Shown here piece by piece: positions 17,628 through 26,286 of a stretch of 64,000 bases of DNA. Numbering within the stretch: the first letter of the stretch is position 1; each line of letters starts with the position of its first letter. The stretch covers positions 992,001 through 1,056,000 of the forward strand of contig CAXXEH010000003.1 in assembly GCA_963677935.2 (NCBI GenBank). The letters are read 5' to 3'. The notes under the pieces are model-generated. The model saw only the letters and a program-made list of their open reading frames with translations. It ran no database searches and was not told where the DNA came from. The position numbers were made by a program, and so were the translations under genes. This stretch comes from JAAFHB01 sp963677935. GTDB lineage: Bacteria; Bacteroidota; Bacteroidia; Bacteroidales; Prolixibacteraceae.

Positions 17628-18935
17628 ATGACTGCTTTTTCCGGTTTTTCGAAATTCAACAGAGAGCAAAGGCTGAACTATATTATTGAACATTCACAAT
17701 TGTCAGAATCTGATGGTCAACGATTTAATGATTATAATGCTCCGTTAATGCATCAGCAGCAGATCTACAGCGATATGATCGAAAATTACATCGGGAATTT
17801 TCCATTTCCAATGGGTGTCGTAACAAATATGGTGATTAATGATGAACCATTTATTGTCCCGTTCGTCACAGAAGAGAGTTCGGTAATCGCGGCAGCGTCG
17901 AAAGCGGCAAAATACTGGGCCCAAAGAGGTGGATTCAGGGCCAGAGTTGAAAATATGACTAAAAAAGGCCAGGTTCATTTCACCTGGAACGGTAACCAAC
18001 ATCAAATTAAGATGTTATTCCCTGAAATCAGGAAAACACTATTCAGCGCCACCTCTGAGTTAACCAAAAAAATGAGAGAAAGGGGAGGTGGAATTACCGG
18101 CATCGAGCTCATTGATAAAACAATGGAACTTCAGGATTATTATCAGTTGGATGTATCATTCGAAACAGTTGATGCCATGGGGGCTAATTTCATCAATAGC
18201 TGTCTTGAAAAGATCGCCACCGTCTTACTTTATCTTCCTGAACTAAATACCGATCAAAGTGGTGTGGAGGTGATCATGTCCATACTTTCCAACTATTCAC
18301 CTGCCTGCAAAGTGCTTTGCTGGGTCGAATGTCCTATAGAGATGTTGACCGGCTGGAATGAAAATCTTACAAGTCAGCACTTTGCGACAAAGTTTAAACA
18401 TGCGGTTGATATTGCAAACATCGACGTCCCGAGGGCGGTTACTCATAATAAAGGCATTTTCAACGGAATTGATGCTGTACTTCTTGCTACGGGTAACGAC
18501 TGGAGGGCAACTGCTGCTGCCGGTCATGCCTTCGCATCCCGGAATGAAACCTATAAAGGACTGACAAACATTACGTTGATAAATAATACTTTCAGATATG
18601 AGCTTGAATTACCTTTAGCTGTTGGAACGGTTGGTGGGATAACCCAAATTCATCCTGTAGTGAAAAATGCACTTGCTATTTTGAAATATCCTGATGCCCG
18701 CATGTTGATGATGATTGCCGCAGCTTCAGGGTTCGCCAATAATTTTGCAGCAATTGCCTCACTTATTTCAACAGGAATTCAGAAAGGGCATATGAAAATG
18801 CACCTGTCAAATATACTTAACCAACTAAATGTCAGTAAAACAGAAGGTGAAAGTGTGAACAACTATTTCACAGGCAAAACGGTCAGTTATTCGGCTGTTG
18901 AAGGTTTTGTTGGGAAAATCAGAAATAGAATATGA
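17628..18935 (+). CDS. mvaA: Hydroxymethylglutaryl-CoA reductase, class II (bacterial)
   Basis: Reduces HMG-CoA to mevalonate in two hydride steps. Class II layout: ENYIGNFPFPMGVVTNMVIN; catalytic Glu83 in TEESSVIA; VDAMGANFIN; Lys275 in THNKGIFNG; Asp291 in LATGNDWRA; and the C-terminal flap His388 in GHMKMHL. All four catalytic residues are present, so the enzyme should be active. Class II enzymes of this kind work biosynthetically or degradatively. Packing with mevalonate kinase genes points to synthesis. The last 4 bases overlap the next start (ATGA). Confidence 0.95.
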   Translation: MTAFSGFSKFNREQRLNYIIEHSQLSESDGQRFNDYNAPLMHQQQIYSDMIENYIGNFPFPMGVVTNMVINDEPFIVPFVTEESSVIAAASKAAKYWAQRGGFRARVENMTKKGQVHFTWNGNQHQIKMLFPEIRKTLFSATSELTKKMRERGGGITGIELIDKTMELQDYYQLDVSFETVDAMGANFINSCLEKIATVLLYLPELNTDQSGVEVIMSILSNYSPACKVLCWVECPIEMLTGWNENLTSQHFATKFKHAVDIANIDVPRAVTHNKGIFNGIDAVLLATGNDWRATAAAGHAFASRNETYKGLTNITLINNTFRYELELPLAVGTVGGITQIHPVVKNALAILKYPDARMLMMIAAASGFANNFAAIASLISTGIQKGHMKMHLSNILNQLNVSKTEGESVNNYFTGKTVSYSAVEGFVGKIRNRI

Positions 18936-19861
18936 ATCTAACAGGGGATAAATCGTTCGAATCCAGAGCCAAATTGATGATTTCCGGTGAATACCTTGTA
19001 CTTAACGGGGCACTTTCCCTCGCTTTACCGCTGAAATTTGGCCAGAAACTTATGATACAAGAAGTTTCTGGAAATCCATCTGTGGTTTGGAAATCAATGA
19101 TAAAGGATAATTCCTGGTTTTTTACTACGCTTCTCCTCCCCGACTTTAGAATTGTTGAAACAAACGGTCCTGATCTTTCGGAGACACTTTGCAAAATCCT
19201 CATTGAAGCTAAAAAGTTGAATCCCGGATTTTTGGCATTACCCTGCAAGTACGAGGCAATCTCAACGATGGATTTCAATCCCGATTGGGGTATTGGATCA
19301 AGCAGTTCGTTGATTTCGAATATTGGATGGTGGGCAGACTGCAATCCATTTGAACTTAACAAACTGATATTTAATGGATCAGGATATGACATTGCCTGTG
19401 CAAAATCTTTGGAACCTATCGTTTTTGAGACGAATTCAGGACAGTATTCTTATCGTAAGGCAAATTTTAATCCATCGTTTCGAACCTCTCTCTATTTCGT
19501 TTACCTGAACCGGAAACAAAACACAAGAGAGAGTGTACAAAAAACGGATCTTTCTGAGGTTACAGCGGCTACTATTGATTCAGTTTCAAAGTTGACCCTT
19601 GAAATGGAGAAAGCTGACTCTCTCGAAGTTTTTCAATTTCTCATGGATCAACATGAAAAAATAATTGGTGAAATCATTGGTAAAAAGCGTGTGAGCGATT
19701 TGTATTTTAATGATTTTAATGGTTCTGTTAAATCACTTGGAGCATGGGGTGGCGATTTTATACTGGCAGCCTCTGCGGACTCAGAAGAGTATGTGCGTAA
19801 ATATTTCATAAATAAGAATTTAAGTACCATATTCCGTTATGATGAAATTGTATTGCACTAA
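18932..19861 (+). CDS. GYDIA-type GHMP kinase, probable phosphomevalonate kinase
   Basis: 309 aa, GHMP superfamily. The start region SRAKLMISGEYLVLNGALSLALPL is the sugar-kinase-like N-terminal strand. DWGIGSSSSLISNI is the ATP-binding glycine/serine loop. SGYDIACAKS is the signature that names the Bacteroidota GYDIA family. The C-terminal motif reads SLGAWGGDFILA. It sits exactly where phosphomevalonate kinase is needed, between HMG-CoA reductase and diphosphomevalonate decarboxylase, with mevalonate kinase two genes on. The role is inferred from position, not from a recognised phosphomevalonate kinase motif. Confidence 0.75.
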   Translation: MNLTGDKSFESRAKLMISGEYLVLNGALSLALPLKFGQKLMIQEVSGNPSVVWKSMIKDNSWFFTTLLLPDFRIVETNGPDLSETLCKILIEAKKLNPGFLALPCKYEAISTMDFNPDWGIGSSSSLISNIGWWADCNPFELNKLIFNGSGYDIACAKSLEPIVFETNSGQYSYRKANFNPSFRTSLYFVYLNRKQNTRESVQKTDLSEVTAATIDSVSKLTLEMEKADSLEVFQFLMDQHEKIIGEIIGKKRVSDLYFNDFNGSVKSLGAWGGDFILAASADSEEYVRKYFINKNLSTIFRYDEIVLH

Positions 19862-19917
19862 GATTCCGCAATTTGGAAATGAGATATTTAATAACATTTT
19901 AAACAAAAAATCAAATA

Positions 19918-20988
19918 ATGGATAGCGAAGATGCTGTAAAAATAGGTTGGAGAGCCCCTTCGAATATCGCGCTGGTTAAATATTGGGGCAAACGGTCATT
20001 TCAGCTTCCGGAAAATGGTTCATTGAGCATCACTTTAGATAAATCAGGAACAACGACCTTCCTATCCTTTAGGGAAAAGGAGATACCCAGCCAGGATATT
20101 ATACTTAAGTACTACTTTCATGGAGAGCAACACCTAAAGTTTGAAAATAAAACAATACAGTATCTCCGGTATTTAATACCTGAAATGCCTTTTCTTTTGG
20201 ATTATGAACTGATTATACAAAGTGAGAACAATTTTCCACATTCGACAGGTATCGCCTCTTCTGCTTCTTCGATGGCTGCTCTGGCGCTATGCCTGGTATC
20301 GATGGAGCAGGTTGTATCTAAAATAGAACTACGTAGGGAAGATTTTTTCCGCAGGGCATCCACCATTGCGCGGATGGGTTCTGGCAGCGCTTCCCGTTCG
20401 GTTTACGGCGGAGTTGTTTCATGGGGTAAAAGTGAATCAATCGATCAATCCTCCGACGAATACGCCACTCCATTCCCATTGCATTCGGGGAGCATGCTTA
20501 ACCAAATTAGGGATATCATTTTGATTGTCAGCACTACAGAGAAGTCTGTCTCCAGTAGTTTGGGACATGCACTGATGAATGATCATCCTTACCGCGAAGG
20601 GAGAAAAGTGCAGGCGAACAAACATCTGATTGAAATATCGGATGCTATTCGCAACAATGAATATCTGATCCTATCAAAAATAGTTATAAATGAGGCTCTT
20701 TCACTTCATGCTTTATTAATGAGTTCTTCACCTGATGGTCTGTTACTAAAACCGAATACGCTACATATTATTGAGGAGATAAAACAGTTCAGGAAATCGA
20801 CCGGATTTGATCTGTTTTTCACCATCGATGCAGGTCCCAACGTTCATTTGATTTATTTTGAGGATAAGCGTGAGGAAATAATTCAATTTGTACGGCAAAC
20901 GCTCAGTAAATATTGCGAAGATGGACAATGGATTGATGATAAAATAGGTAGTGGTCCAGTGCAATTAAAAGTGGAAGATGAATTCTGA
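19918..20988 (+). CDS. mvaD: Diphosphomevalonate decarboxylase
   Basis: ATP-dependent decarboxylation of mevalonate diphosphate to IPP. Motifs: APSNIALVKYWGKR at the N-terminus, ENGSLSITLD, HSTGIASSASSMAALALC (phosphate loop), ARMGSGSASRSVYGGVVSWG, and the catalytic Asp in FTIDAGPNVHLI. At 356 aa it is slightly longer than the usual 320-340. Its end overlaps the mevalonate kinase gene by 11 bases. Confidence 0.94.
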   Translation: MDSEDAVKIGWRAPSNIALVKYWGKRSFQLPENGSLSITLDKSGTTTFLSFREKEIPSQDIILKYYFHGEQHLKFENKTIQYLRYLIPEMPFLLDYELIIQSENNFPHSTGIASSASSMAALALCLVSMEQVVSKIELRREDFFRRASTIARMGSGSASRSVYGGVVSWGKSESIDQSSDEYATPFPLHSGSMLNQIRDIILIVSTTEKSVSSSLGHALMNDHPYREGRKVQANKHLIEISDAIRNNEYLILSKIVINEALSLHALLMSSSPDGLLLKPNTLHIIEEIKQFRKSTGFDLFFTIDAGPNVHLIYFEDKREEIIQFVRQTLSKYCEDGQWIDDKIGSGPVQLKVEDEF

Positions 20989-21895
20989 TTTAGATTATCC
21001 TGCCAAAATATTACTCTTTGGGGAATATGGAATCATCCTGAATTCAAAGGCGTTAGCCATCCCCTTCATGCGGTTTTCAGGCCGGTTAAGATTTGTTGAT
21101 CACTTCGCTGATCAAAATTCGGGTATTGCATTTGAATCGAATAAGGGATTAAAGGAACTGTTCAACTATTTAAGGAAAAATTCCATAACCTTCAATCCTA
21201 TTCATCTTAAACGATTTGAAGAAGAGCTCCTTCGGGGATTATATTTCGATTCATCAATACCTTCCGGATTTGGTCTGGGTAGTTCCGGTGCACTTTCAGC
21301 AGCACTTTATGCAAGGTATTTTATTGATATACAAACCAATGATTATAATAAAATCAAAACTGATCTTGCCTTAATCGAATCATGGTTCCACGGATTTAGC
21401 TCAGGAATAGACCCTTTGACCTCATTATTGAAGAAACCGGTGCTTCTCGAAGATCAGAATAGAGAGATAAAGGAGATTGATCTTACCTCTTTTCGGAGTA
21501 GCTATACTCTATTTTTAATAAACACACATTCCAAAGGAAATACAGGAGAATTGGTCAATCTGTTTATGGATCACTATAAACACCAGACTTTCAAGGATAA
21601 GATTGATAATGAGTACCTACCGCTCATTAATCAAACAATTGGAGCAGTTATCACAGCCGATTTCCGTTCTTTAGACCAATTGATGGCGAGCTATTCAGAA
21701 TTTCAGCTTGCATTTTTTGATCAGATGATACCCGCGCAAATGAGAGAATATTTTATACATGGAATCAAAAGTAATGACTATTGCTTAAAACTCTGTGGTT
21801 CAGGAGGTGGTGGCTATATATTGGGTATTGCGCGTAACAGGTTAAAGGCAGAGACCTATTTTAAATTAAACCATCTTGATTATACAGTTGTTTAG
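20978..21895 (+). CDS. mvk: Mevalonate kinase
   Basis: GHMP kinase of 305 aa: PAKILLFGEYGIILNSKALAIPF at the N-terminus, SGFGLGSSGALSAALYAR as the ATP loop, HGFSSGIDPLTSLLKKPVLLE with the catalytic Asp, and LCGSGGGGYILGIA at the C-terminus. The order on the operon (reductase, GYDIA kinase, decarboxylase, this gene) leaves mevalonate kinase as the missing activity, and the GID motif fits it. Confidence 0.85.
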   Translation: MNSDLDYPAKILLFGEYGIILNSKALAIPFMRFSGRLRFVDHFADQNSGIAFESNKGLKELFNYLRKNSITFNPIHLKRFEEELLRGLYFDSSIPSGFGLGSSGALSAALYARYFIDIQTNDYNKIKTDLALIESWFHGFSSGIDPLTSLLKKPVLLEDQNREIKEIDLTSFRSSYTLFLINTHSKGNTGELVNLFMDHYKHQTFKDKIDNEYLPLINQTIGAVITADFRSLDQLMASYSEFQLAFFDQMIPAQMREYFIHGIKSNDYCLKLCGSGGGGYILGIARNRLKAETYFKLNHLDYTVV

Positions 21896-21956
21896 TAATA
21901 CAGAACGGTAACTCGTTGCTTTTTTAATCATTTTTATCACTTTATTTTAATAATTT

Positions 21957-22811
21957 ATGACAGCACTTACCCGAAGACTTCCCAATTGGATGAAAACTCC
22001 CCTCCCTTCGGGAAAAGAATACACTACCTTGAAAAATCTGGCCTCCAAACAGCTGCTAAATACAATTTGCGTAAGTGGTAACTGCCCAAATAAAGCAGAA
22101 TGTTGGGGCGCATTAACTGCCAGCTTTATGATTTTAGGAGACAAATGTACCAGAAACTGCCGGTTTTGTGACGTAAAAAATATGATTCCGGATCCTGTTG
22201 ATATGGATGAGCCGCTTCGACTTGCAGAAACGATTAAAGCTCTTAAAATCAGGCATTGCGTGATAACTTCGGTTACCCGCGACGATCTCGATGATGGGGG
22301 TTCAGCCTATTGGGCATTGACAATCAATACGATAAAGGAGGTAAATCCCGGTGTTACAATCGAAACTTTAATTCCCGATTTCTATGCCCGGACTGAACTG
22401 ATCCAAAAAATAGTGGATGCCAAACCGGAGGTAATCTCACATAATATGGAGACTGTCCGAAGGCTTACTCCCAGGGTAAGAGATGTAGCGCGCTATGAAA
22501 GAAGTCTTAAAGTAATTCAAATTATTGCCCATTCAGGAATTGTTCCAAAATCGGGTATCATGGTTGGATTAGGGGAAACTGAAGAGGAGGTGTTCGAAAC
22601 GATGGATGACCTGCTCATTGTGGGTTGCAAAGTCCTGACAATCGGCCAGTATCTTCAGCCATCGCCCCATCATTTAAAAATTGAAGCCTATATCAATCCT
22701 GCTATTTTTATCAAATATCGTGAAGCCGCACTTTCTAAAGGTTTCAGTATGGTTGAAAGCAGTCCGCTTGTTCGTTCCTCTTATCATGCTGAGAGGCATG
22801 TTCACGCTTAA
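21957..22811 (+). CDS. lipA: Lipoyl synthase
   Basis: Radical SAM enzyme inserting two sulfurs into octanoyl-carrier domains. Auxiliary cluster: CVSGNCPNKAEC. SAM cluster: CTRNCRFC. The C-terminal RSSYHAERH carries the essential RSSY serine. It also has VTSVTRDDLDDGG and SHNMETV. The product, a lipoyl group, is the cofactor of the E2 partner of the E1 enzyme at the head of this gene block, which may explain its placement. A 61-base gap separates it from mevalonate kinase; co-transcription is possible but not proven. lipB is not adjacent. Confidence 0.96.
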   Translation: MTALTRRLPNWMKTPLPSGKEYTTLKNLASKQLLNTICVSGNCPNKAECWGALTASFMILGDKCTRNCRFCDVKNMIPDPVDMDEPLRLAETIKALKIRHCVITSVTRDDLDDGGSAYWALTINTIKEVNPGVTIETLIPDFYARTELIQKIVDAKPEVISHNMETVRRLTPRVRDVARYERSLKVIQIIAHSGIVPKSGIMVGLGETEEEVFETMDDLLIVGCKVLTIGQYLQPSPHHLKIEAYINPAIFIKYREAALSKGFSMVESSPLVRSSYHAERHVHA

Positions 22812-22817
22812 ATATTA

Positions 22818-22841
22818 GATGGGTTTATTTTCTGACCCATC
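22818..22841. terminator. Hairpin after lipA
   Basis: GATGGGT / ACCCATC form a 7-bp stem around a 10-base loop just after the lipA stop. No T run follows, so termination is uncertain. Confidence 0.3.
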
Positions 22842-22880
22842 ACATAATTATTGGTAAAATAAAATAAAAACTATCCGCGA

Positions 22881-23537
22881 ATGAAGAAAATAACATATAG
22901 TAAAATATTGGATATCAAGAATCTGACTGAATCTACTTATGTCCTGAGACTTGAGAAGAACAATTTTGAATTTAAGGCAGGTCAATATCTTGTGTTGAAC
23001 GTCCCTGGTGAATATAAAGCACGGGAATATTCAATTTATAGTCCTGAAGATGCTCCTTATATTGACCTGCTAATTAAAGAGGTTGAAAACGGAGAAATAT
23101 CGAAAGAGTTGAAGTATATGAAAATCGGGACAAAAGTAGAAATTACAGGACCATTCGGTTTTTTTGTTTTAAGGGATAATAAGCAGAACGATGCAAGTCA
23201 TTTTACTTTTGTGGCAACAGGAACAGGTATTTCTCCTTTTCACAGTATTATTTTATCCAATCCGGACCTTGATTACAGGATGATTCATGGCGTGAAATAT
23301 AGTCACGAGGGTTATAATTCAACCGATTATCCTAAAGATCGGTATACACTGTGTACTTCCCGCGATAAAGGTGGAAATTTTTTTGGGCGTGTTACACAAT
23401 TTCTTAAAGTAAACGGCATCAGAATAGATTCGGTCTATTATATCTGCGGAAACTCTGGAATGGTAAATGAAGTGACAGAATACCTCGAACAAAATGGGAT
23501 CACTCCCGAAAACATCCGTACAGAGGTGTTCTTTTAA
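22881..23537 (+). CDS. Ferredoxin/flavodoxin-NADP reductase-like FAD oxidoreductase
   Basis: 218 aa with an FAD-binding barrel (FKAGQYLVLNVPGEYKAREYSI: RxYS motif as REYS), then the NAD(P)-binding domain with FVATGTGISPFHSI and YYICGNSGMVNEV. The C-terminus ends TEVFF, with an aromatic residue as in many FNRs. It probably moves electrons between NAD(P)H and ferredoxin or flavodoxin. Possible link: supplying reductant to lipoyl synthase or other Fe-S enzymes (inference). Confidence 0.85.
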   Translation: MKKITYSKILDIKNLTESTYVLRLEKNNFEFKAGQYLVLNVPGEYKAREYSIYSPEDAPYIDLLIKEVENGEISKELKYMKIGTKVEITGPFGFFVLRDNKQNDASHFTFVATGTGISPFHSIILSNPDLDYRMIHGVKYSHEGYNSTDYPKDRYTLCTSRDKGGNFFGRVTQFLKVNGIRIDSVYYICGNSGMVNEVTEYLEQNGITPENIRTEVFF

Positions 23538-23557
23538 TTGAAGGTAAATTGAACCAC

Positions 23558-23737
23558 ATGTTTTCGAAATATGATCCTAAAGAGTGTGAACGATGCAATA
23601 AAGTACACCTATGCACCGGAACTGTCCATTGTCCATGTTTTGAGATGGAGGTCCCTGAAAATATCATCGAATTTATCGCATCCCATTTCGATGAATGCCT
23701 ATGTCCGGCTTGTATGAAGGAGTTGATTCATAAATAA
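23558..23737 (+). CDS. Cysteine-rich CWC family protein
   Basis: A small protein of about 59 aa with eight cysteines, spaced as CERC, C, CPC and CLCPAC, as in the CWC family; probably a metal-binding protein of unknown role. The ATG (MFSKYDPKECERC) is chosen because relatives start just before the SKYxPKxC stretch. An in-frame TTG 9 bases upstream has an AAGG ahead of it and cannot be ruled out. It lies 20 bases after the reductase and is probably co-transcribed. Confidence 0.8.
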   Translation: MFSKYDPKECERCNKVHLCTGTVHCPCFEMEVPENIIEFIASHFDECLCPACMKELIHK

Positions 23738-23759
23738 TCTAATTCACCGATCTTTTTGA

Positions 23760-24800
23760 TCAGCGAATTTTTCCGGTCTCAAGATCTTTTGCAATATTTT
23801 TAATAAATTTTCCAAAATCCTCCTGAGTGACTCTTCGGCCACTCTTAGTGGCCAATATCTGTTTTAGAGGAAATTTATAATTCAATTTAAAGTCAAGCTC
23901 ATAAAAGTTGTTGAGAAGCCGACCATCTGAAGTCTTTTCGGGTACATGCAAATCATACGAAGGCACGTTGTTGGGTGACCATCCGGGAACGCGCCATGGT
24001 TCCAAACAGGAATAAACTCCAAGTTGACGCTCAATCATAATTTTACGACTGGGTAAATGTTTACTTCGGGTCCACCAGATTTCCCTGACAGCTTCCATGG
24101 CCATATAGGTCTCATTTTCAGTTGAAACAGCTCCAATTTTATCCATTAGCTGACTGATTAGCTGGGTCATTGCTGCTTCATAGGGGAGATTGTTTTTAAC
24201 CGCTTCCATACCAATTGTAACTCCTAAAAGATTTGAATAGGGATCCTCAATTGAAAAACTGGAATACCGTTCAGGTACAAATGGAACCACCGAACATCCA
24301 TACCATGAGGCAATCTCATGCCAGACTGAAAGATCATAAGCGATACGGCCGGCAAGTTTAATTTCATCATCCTCACTCAGATCGGAAGGAATCTTCAGGT
24401 TTAAAAATTTCGACCCACCTTCGCGGCCAAGATGAATTGTTAGACTCCCGCTCTGTTTAGCCAATAAAATACGTGAATGCAAATAAGCTGTCCAATCTGC
24501 CTGATCGCGCAAGTGACCCATATCCACAAATCCCCCTCGTCGTGTATAGATGATACCATTCCCTTCATGAGCATTTCCAAGATAGCTGTGTGGCCCAAGC
24601 TGATCAACGCTGGATAGCGCCGAATATTTCCATAATGGGAACATCACCATCCGTAAATCAGTACCAAAAGCACAACAAACACGAATCACACGATGGGGAG
24701 GAGATGAAAGCAATCGGGATGAAAGATCAGGCGGTTTAGACCAAACATTTGAATTACATATAATTATAGTTAAAGTAAGAAGGGATATTGCGCGTCTCAT
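23760..24800 (-). CDS. Exported DUF4056 family protein
   Basis: 346 aa with an N-terminal signal peptide (cut near NVWSKPP). The conserved pieces RVCCAFGTDLR, YTRRGGFVDMGHLRDQADWTAYL and VWHEIASWYG fit DUF4056. The family's function is not known. The HLRDQADW and WHEIASWYG segments look like a possible metal site, with HE...H residues placed as in a hydrolase, but this is only a suggestion. It stands alone downstream of the M48 peptidase terminator. Confidence 0.75.
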   Translation of the reverse strand: MRRAISLLTLTIIICNSNVWSKPPDLSSRLLSSPPHRVIRVCCAFGTDLRMVMFPLWKYSALSSVDQLGPHSYLGNAHEGNGIIYTRRGGFVDMGHLRDQADWTAYLHSRILLAKQSGSLTIHLGREGGSKFLNLKIPSDLSEDDEIKLAGRIAYDLSVWHEIASWYGCSVVPFVPERYSSFSIEDPYSNLLGVTIGMEAVKNNLPYEAAMTQLISQLMDKIGAVSTENETYMAMEAVREIWWTRSKHLPSRKIMIERQLGVYSCLEPWRVPGWSPNNVPSYDLHVPEKTSDGRLLNNFYELDFKLNYKFPLKQILATKSGRRVTQEDFGKFIKNIAKDLETGKIR

Positions 24801-24881
24801 CGGTTTAAATTAATTGCGTGAATATACGACAAATTGGAAAATGAGAGAAGGATTGTATGGAAATATAGTTTCTAATGATTT

Positions 24882-24923
24882 GAAAAAAAAAAGCTGTTGC
24901 AAAAAATAGTTCCTGCAACAGCT
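24882..24923 (-). terminator. Intrinsic terminator after the M48 peptidase gene
   Basis: A perfect 10-bp stem AGCTGTTGCA / TGCAACAGCT with a 12-base loop is followed on the minus strand by a run of ten T. Confidence 0.9.
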
Positions 24924-24982
24924 CTTAAAAATTGTCAATTGTTTTATTCAGGCCTCTCCATTTAAGGTTTTTTGATGGGGCA

Positions 24983-26224
24983 TCAGTTGTAGATATTGGG
25001 AATGAACTGCTCCTGTATGGAAACGGCAAAAGTCTGAGCAATCTCCTTACGTTCGAAACCCAGTTTCATTCCAAAATCGAAGATAAAATTAAGCTCACTG
25101 TCGGCGATTGTGCTATCGGCAATAATGATGTTAATCATATATTCCAGCATCATATTTTTCTCACCCGGATTAATCTGAAGTAACGCTTTTACGGAATCTT
25201 CAAAAAATACTTCGATTTTATTTTCATCAATCATTTGATTCAATGTCAGTTTAGGGAAAACAGTAAAAGCTGAAAGCTCCTCAATGATTCGTTTATATTC
25301 ATCTGGTTCAATGGCTTTATCGATTCCGGCAACTATTAATCCTGCCGAAGCGATAAAACAAGTACGATGGTAATTCACAGGGGAATTGCTGATCACCATC
25401 AGGCTTTGAATCAGCTCCGATATTTGGTCATCCAATACCTTATCGTTTATAATTTCAATACCGGAAAGGAGATTTCGGTACAAATCAGAAGATTCAAACA
25501 GTTCAATTGCTTTGATTCTTATGGGATTGATTGGATGAGATAAAAGATTTCCGGAACCTGTCTCTTTAAAGTATTTCAAAATCTCCTCATTTTCGATGCT
25601 AAAAGCCCTTGGATCAATATTAAGCCGCTCGACACTTAGCCCTGACGCCATTTTAAAAAAACAGGAGAGCACTTTATCCAACTTACCACAGGCAATAAAT
25701 CCAAACCTGTCAGCGGTCAATTCAGATAATTTATCCCAGACCGCGATTTTGTGCTGCATCATTAATGGAGTTTCTGTTTGATCCGCAAAAACAAAATCCA
25801 GCAGCTGAGCAATATTGGCATTGTTGCTGATCAGGTGGCCAATTTCATGTCCTACAATAAATTTCAGTTCCTCGTCATCAACCTTATCAATAAGGCCAGA
25901 ATTGATATTAATAATGTGACTTTCATCCGGTTCGAGTCGTGAGACTGCAAATGCATTTAACTCGGGGTTATTCGTAATGTAAAATTCAATAGGTTCAAAA
26001 AACTCCAGCCGTTTCATTACATCGACAAAACTTTCATAAAGACGTGGAGCAAGTTTTTCGTTCACCTTGAAACTATGCCCCTGAAGAATGTTCTTAAAAT
26101 AATTCTCGGTTTTTTCAACTTTAGCCTCGCGCAGGATCGTTTCGAGAACTTTCCCCTGAATTTGCTGATATAACTCCTGCCCGATCTGAATTTCCAAAGG
26201 GATACGAATGGCTGTGTGATTCAT
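24983..26224 (-). CDS. M48-type zinc metallopeptidase with TerB-like C-terminus
   Basis: 413 aa from ATG (MNHTAIRIPLEIQ); a TTG 30 bases upstream is less likely. The zinc motif HEIGH lies in KFIVGHEIGHLISNN, and the downstream SELTADRFGF (ExxxD-type) carries the third ligand. The C-terminal 130 residues (IDKAIEPDEYKRIIEELS; IIIADSTIADSELNFIFDFG) resemble a TerB-like helical domain with repeated acidic loops. There is no signal peptide or membrane segment, so a cytoplasmic protease is likely. The function is unproven. Confidence 0.8.
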   Translation of the reverse strand: MNHTAIRIPLEIQIGQELYQQIQGKVLETILREAKVEKTENYFKNILQGHSFKVNEKLAPRLYESFVDVMKRLEFFEPIEFYITNNPELNAFAVSRLEPDESHIININSGLIDKVDDEELKFIVGHEIGHLISNNANIAQLLDFVFADQTETPLMMQHKIAVWDKLSELTADRFGFIACGKLDKVLSCFFKMASGLSVERLNIDPRAFSIENEEILKYFKETGSGNLLSHPINPIRIKAIELFESSDLYRNLLSGIEIINDKVLDDQISELIQSLMVISNSPVNYHRTCFIASAGLIVAGIDKAIEPDEYKRIIEELSAFTVFPKLTLNQMIDENKIEVFFEDSVKALLQINPGEKNMMLEYMINIIIADSTIADSELNFIFDFGMKLGFERKEIAQTFAVSIQEQFIPNIYN

Positions 26225-26286
26225 TTTGATTAATTTTTCATTAAAATTAATCAAAAGAATGGAATTAAAAGTGATTCAGGATGTAA

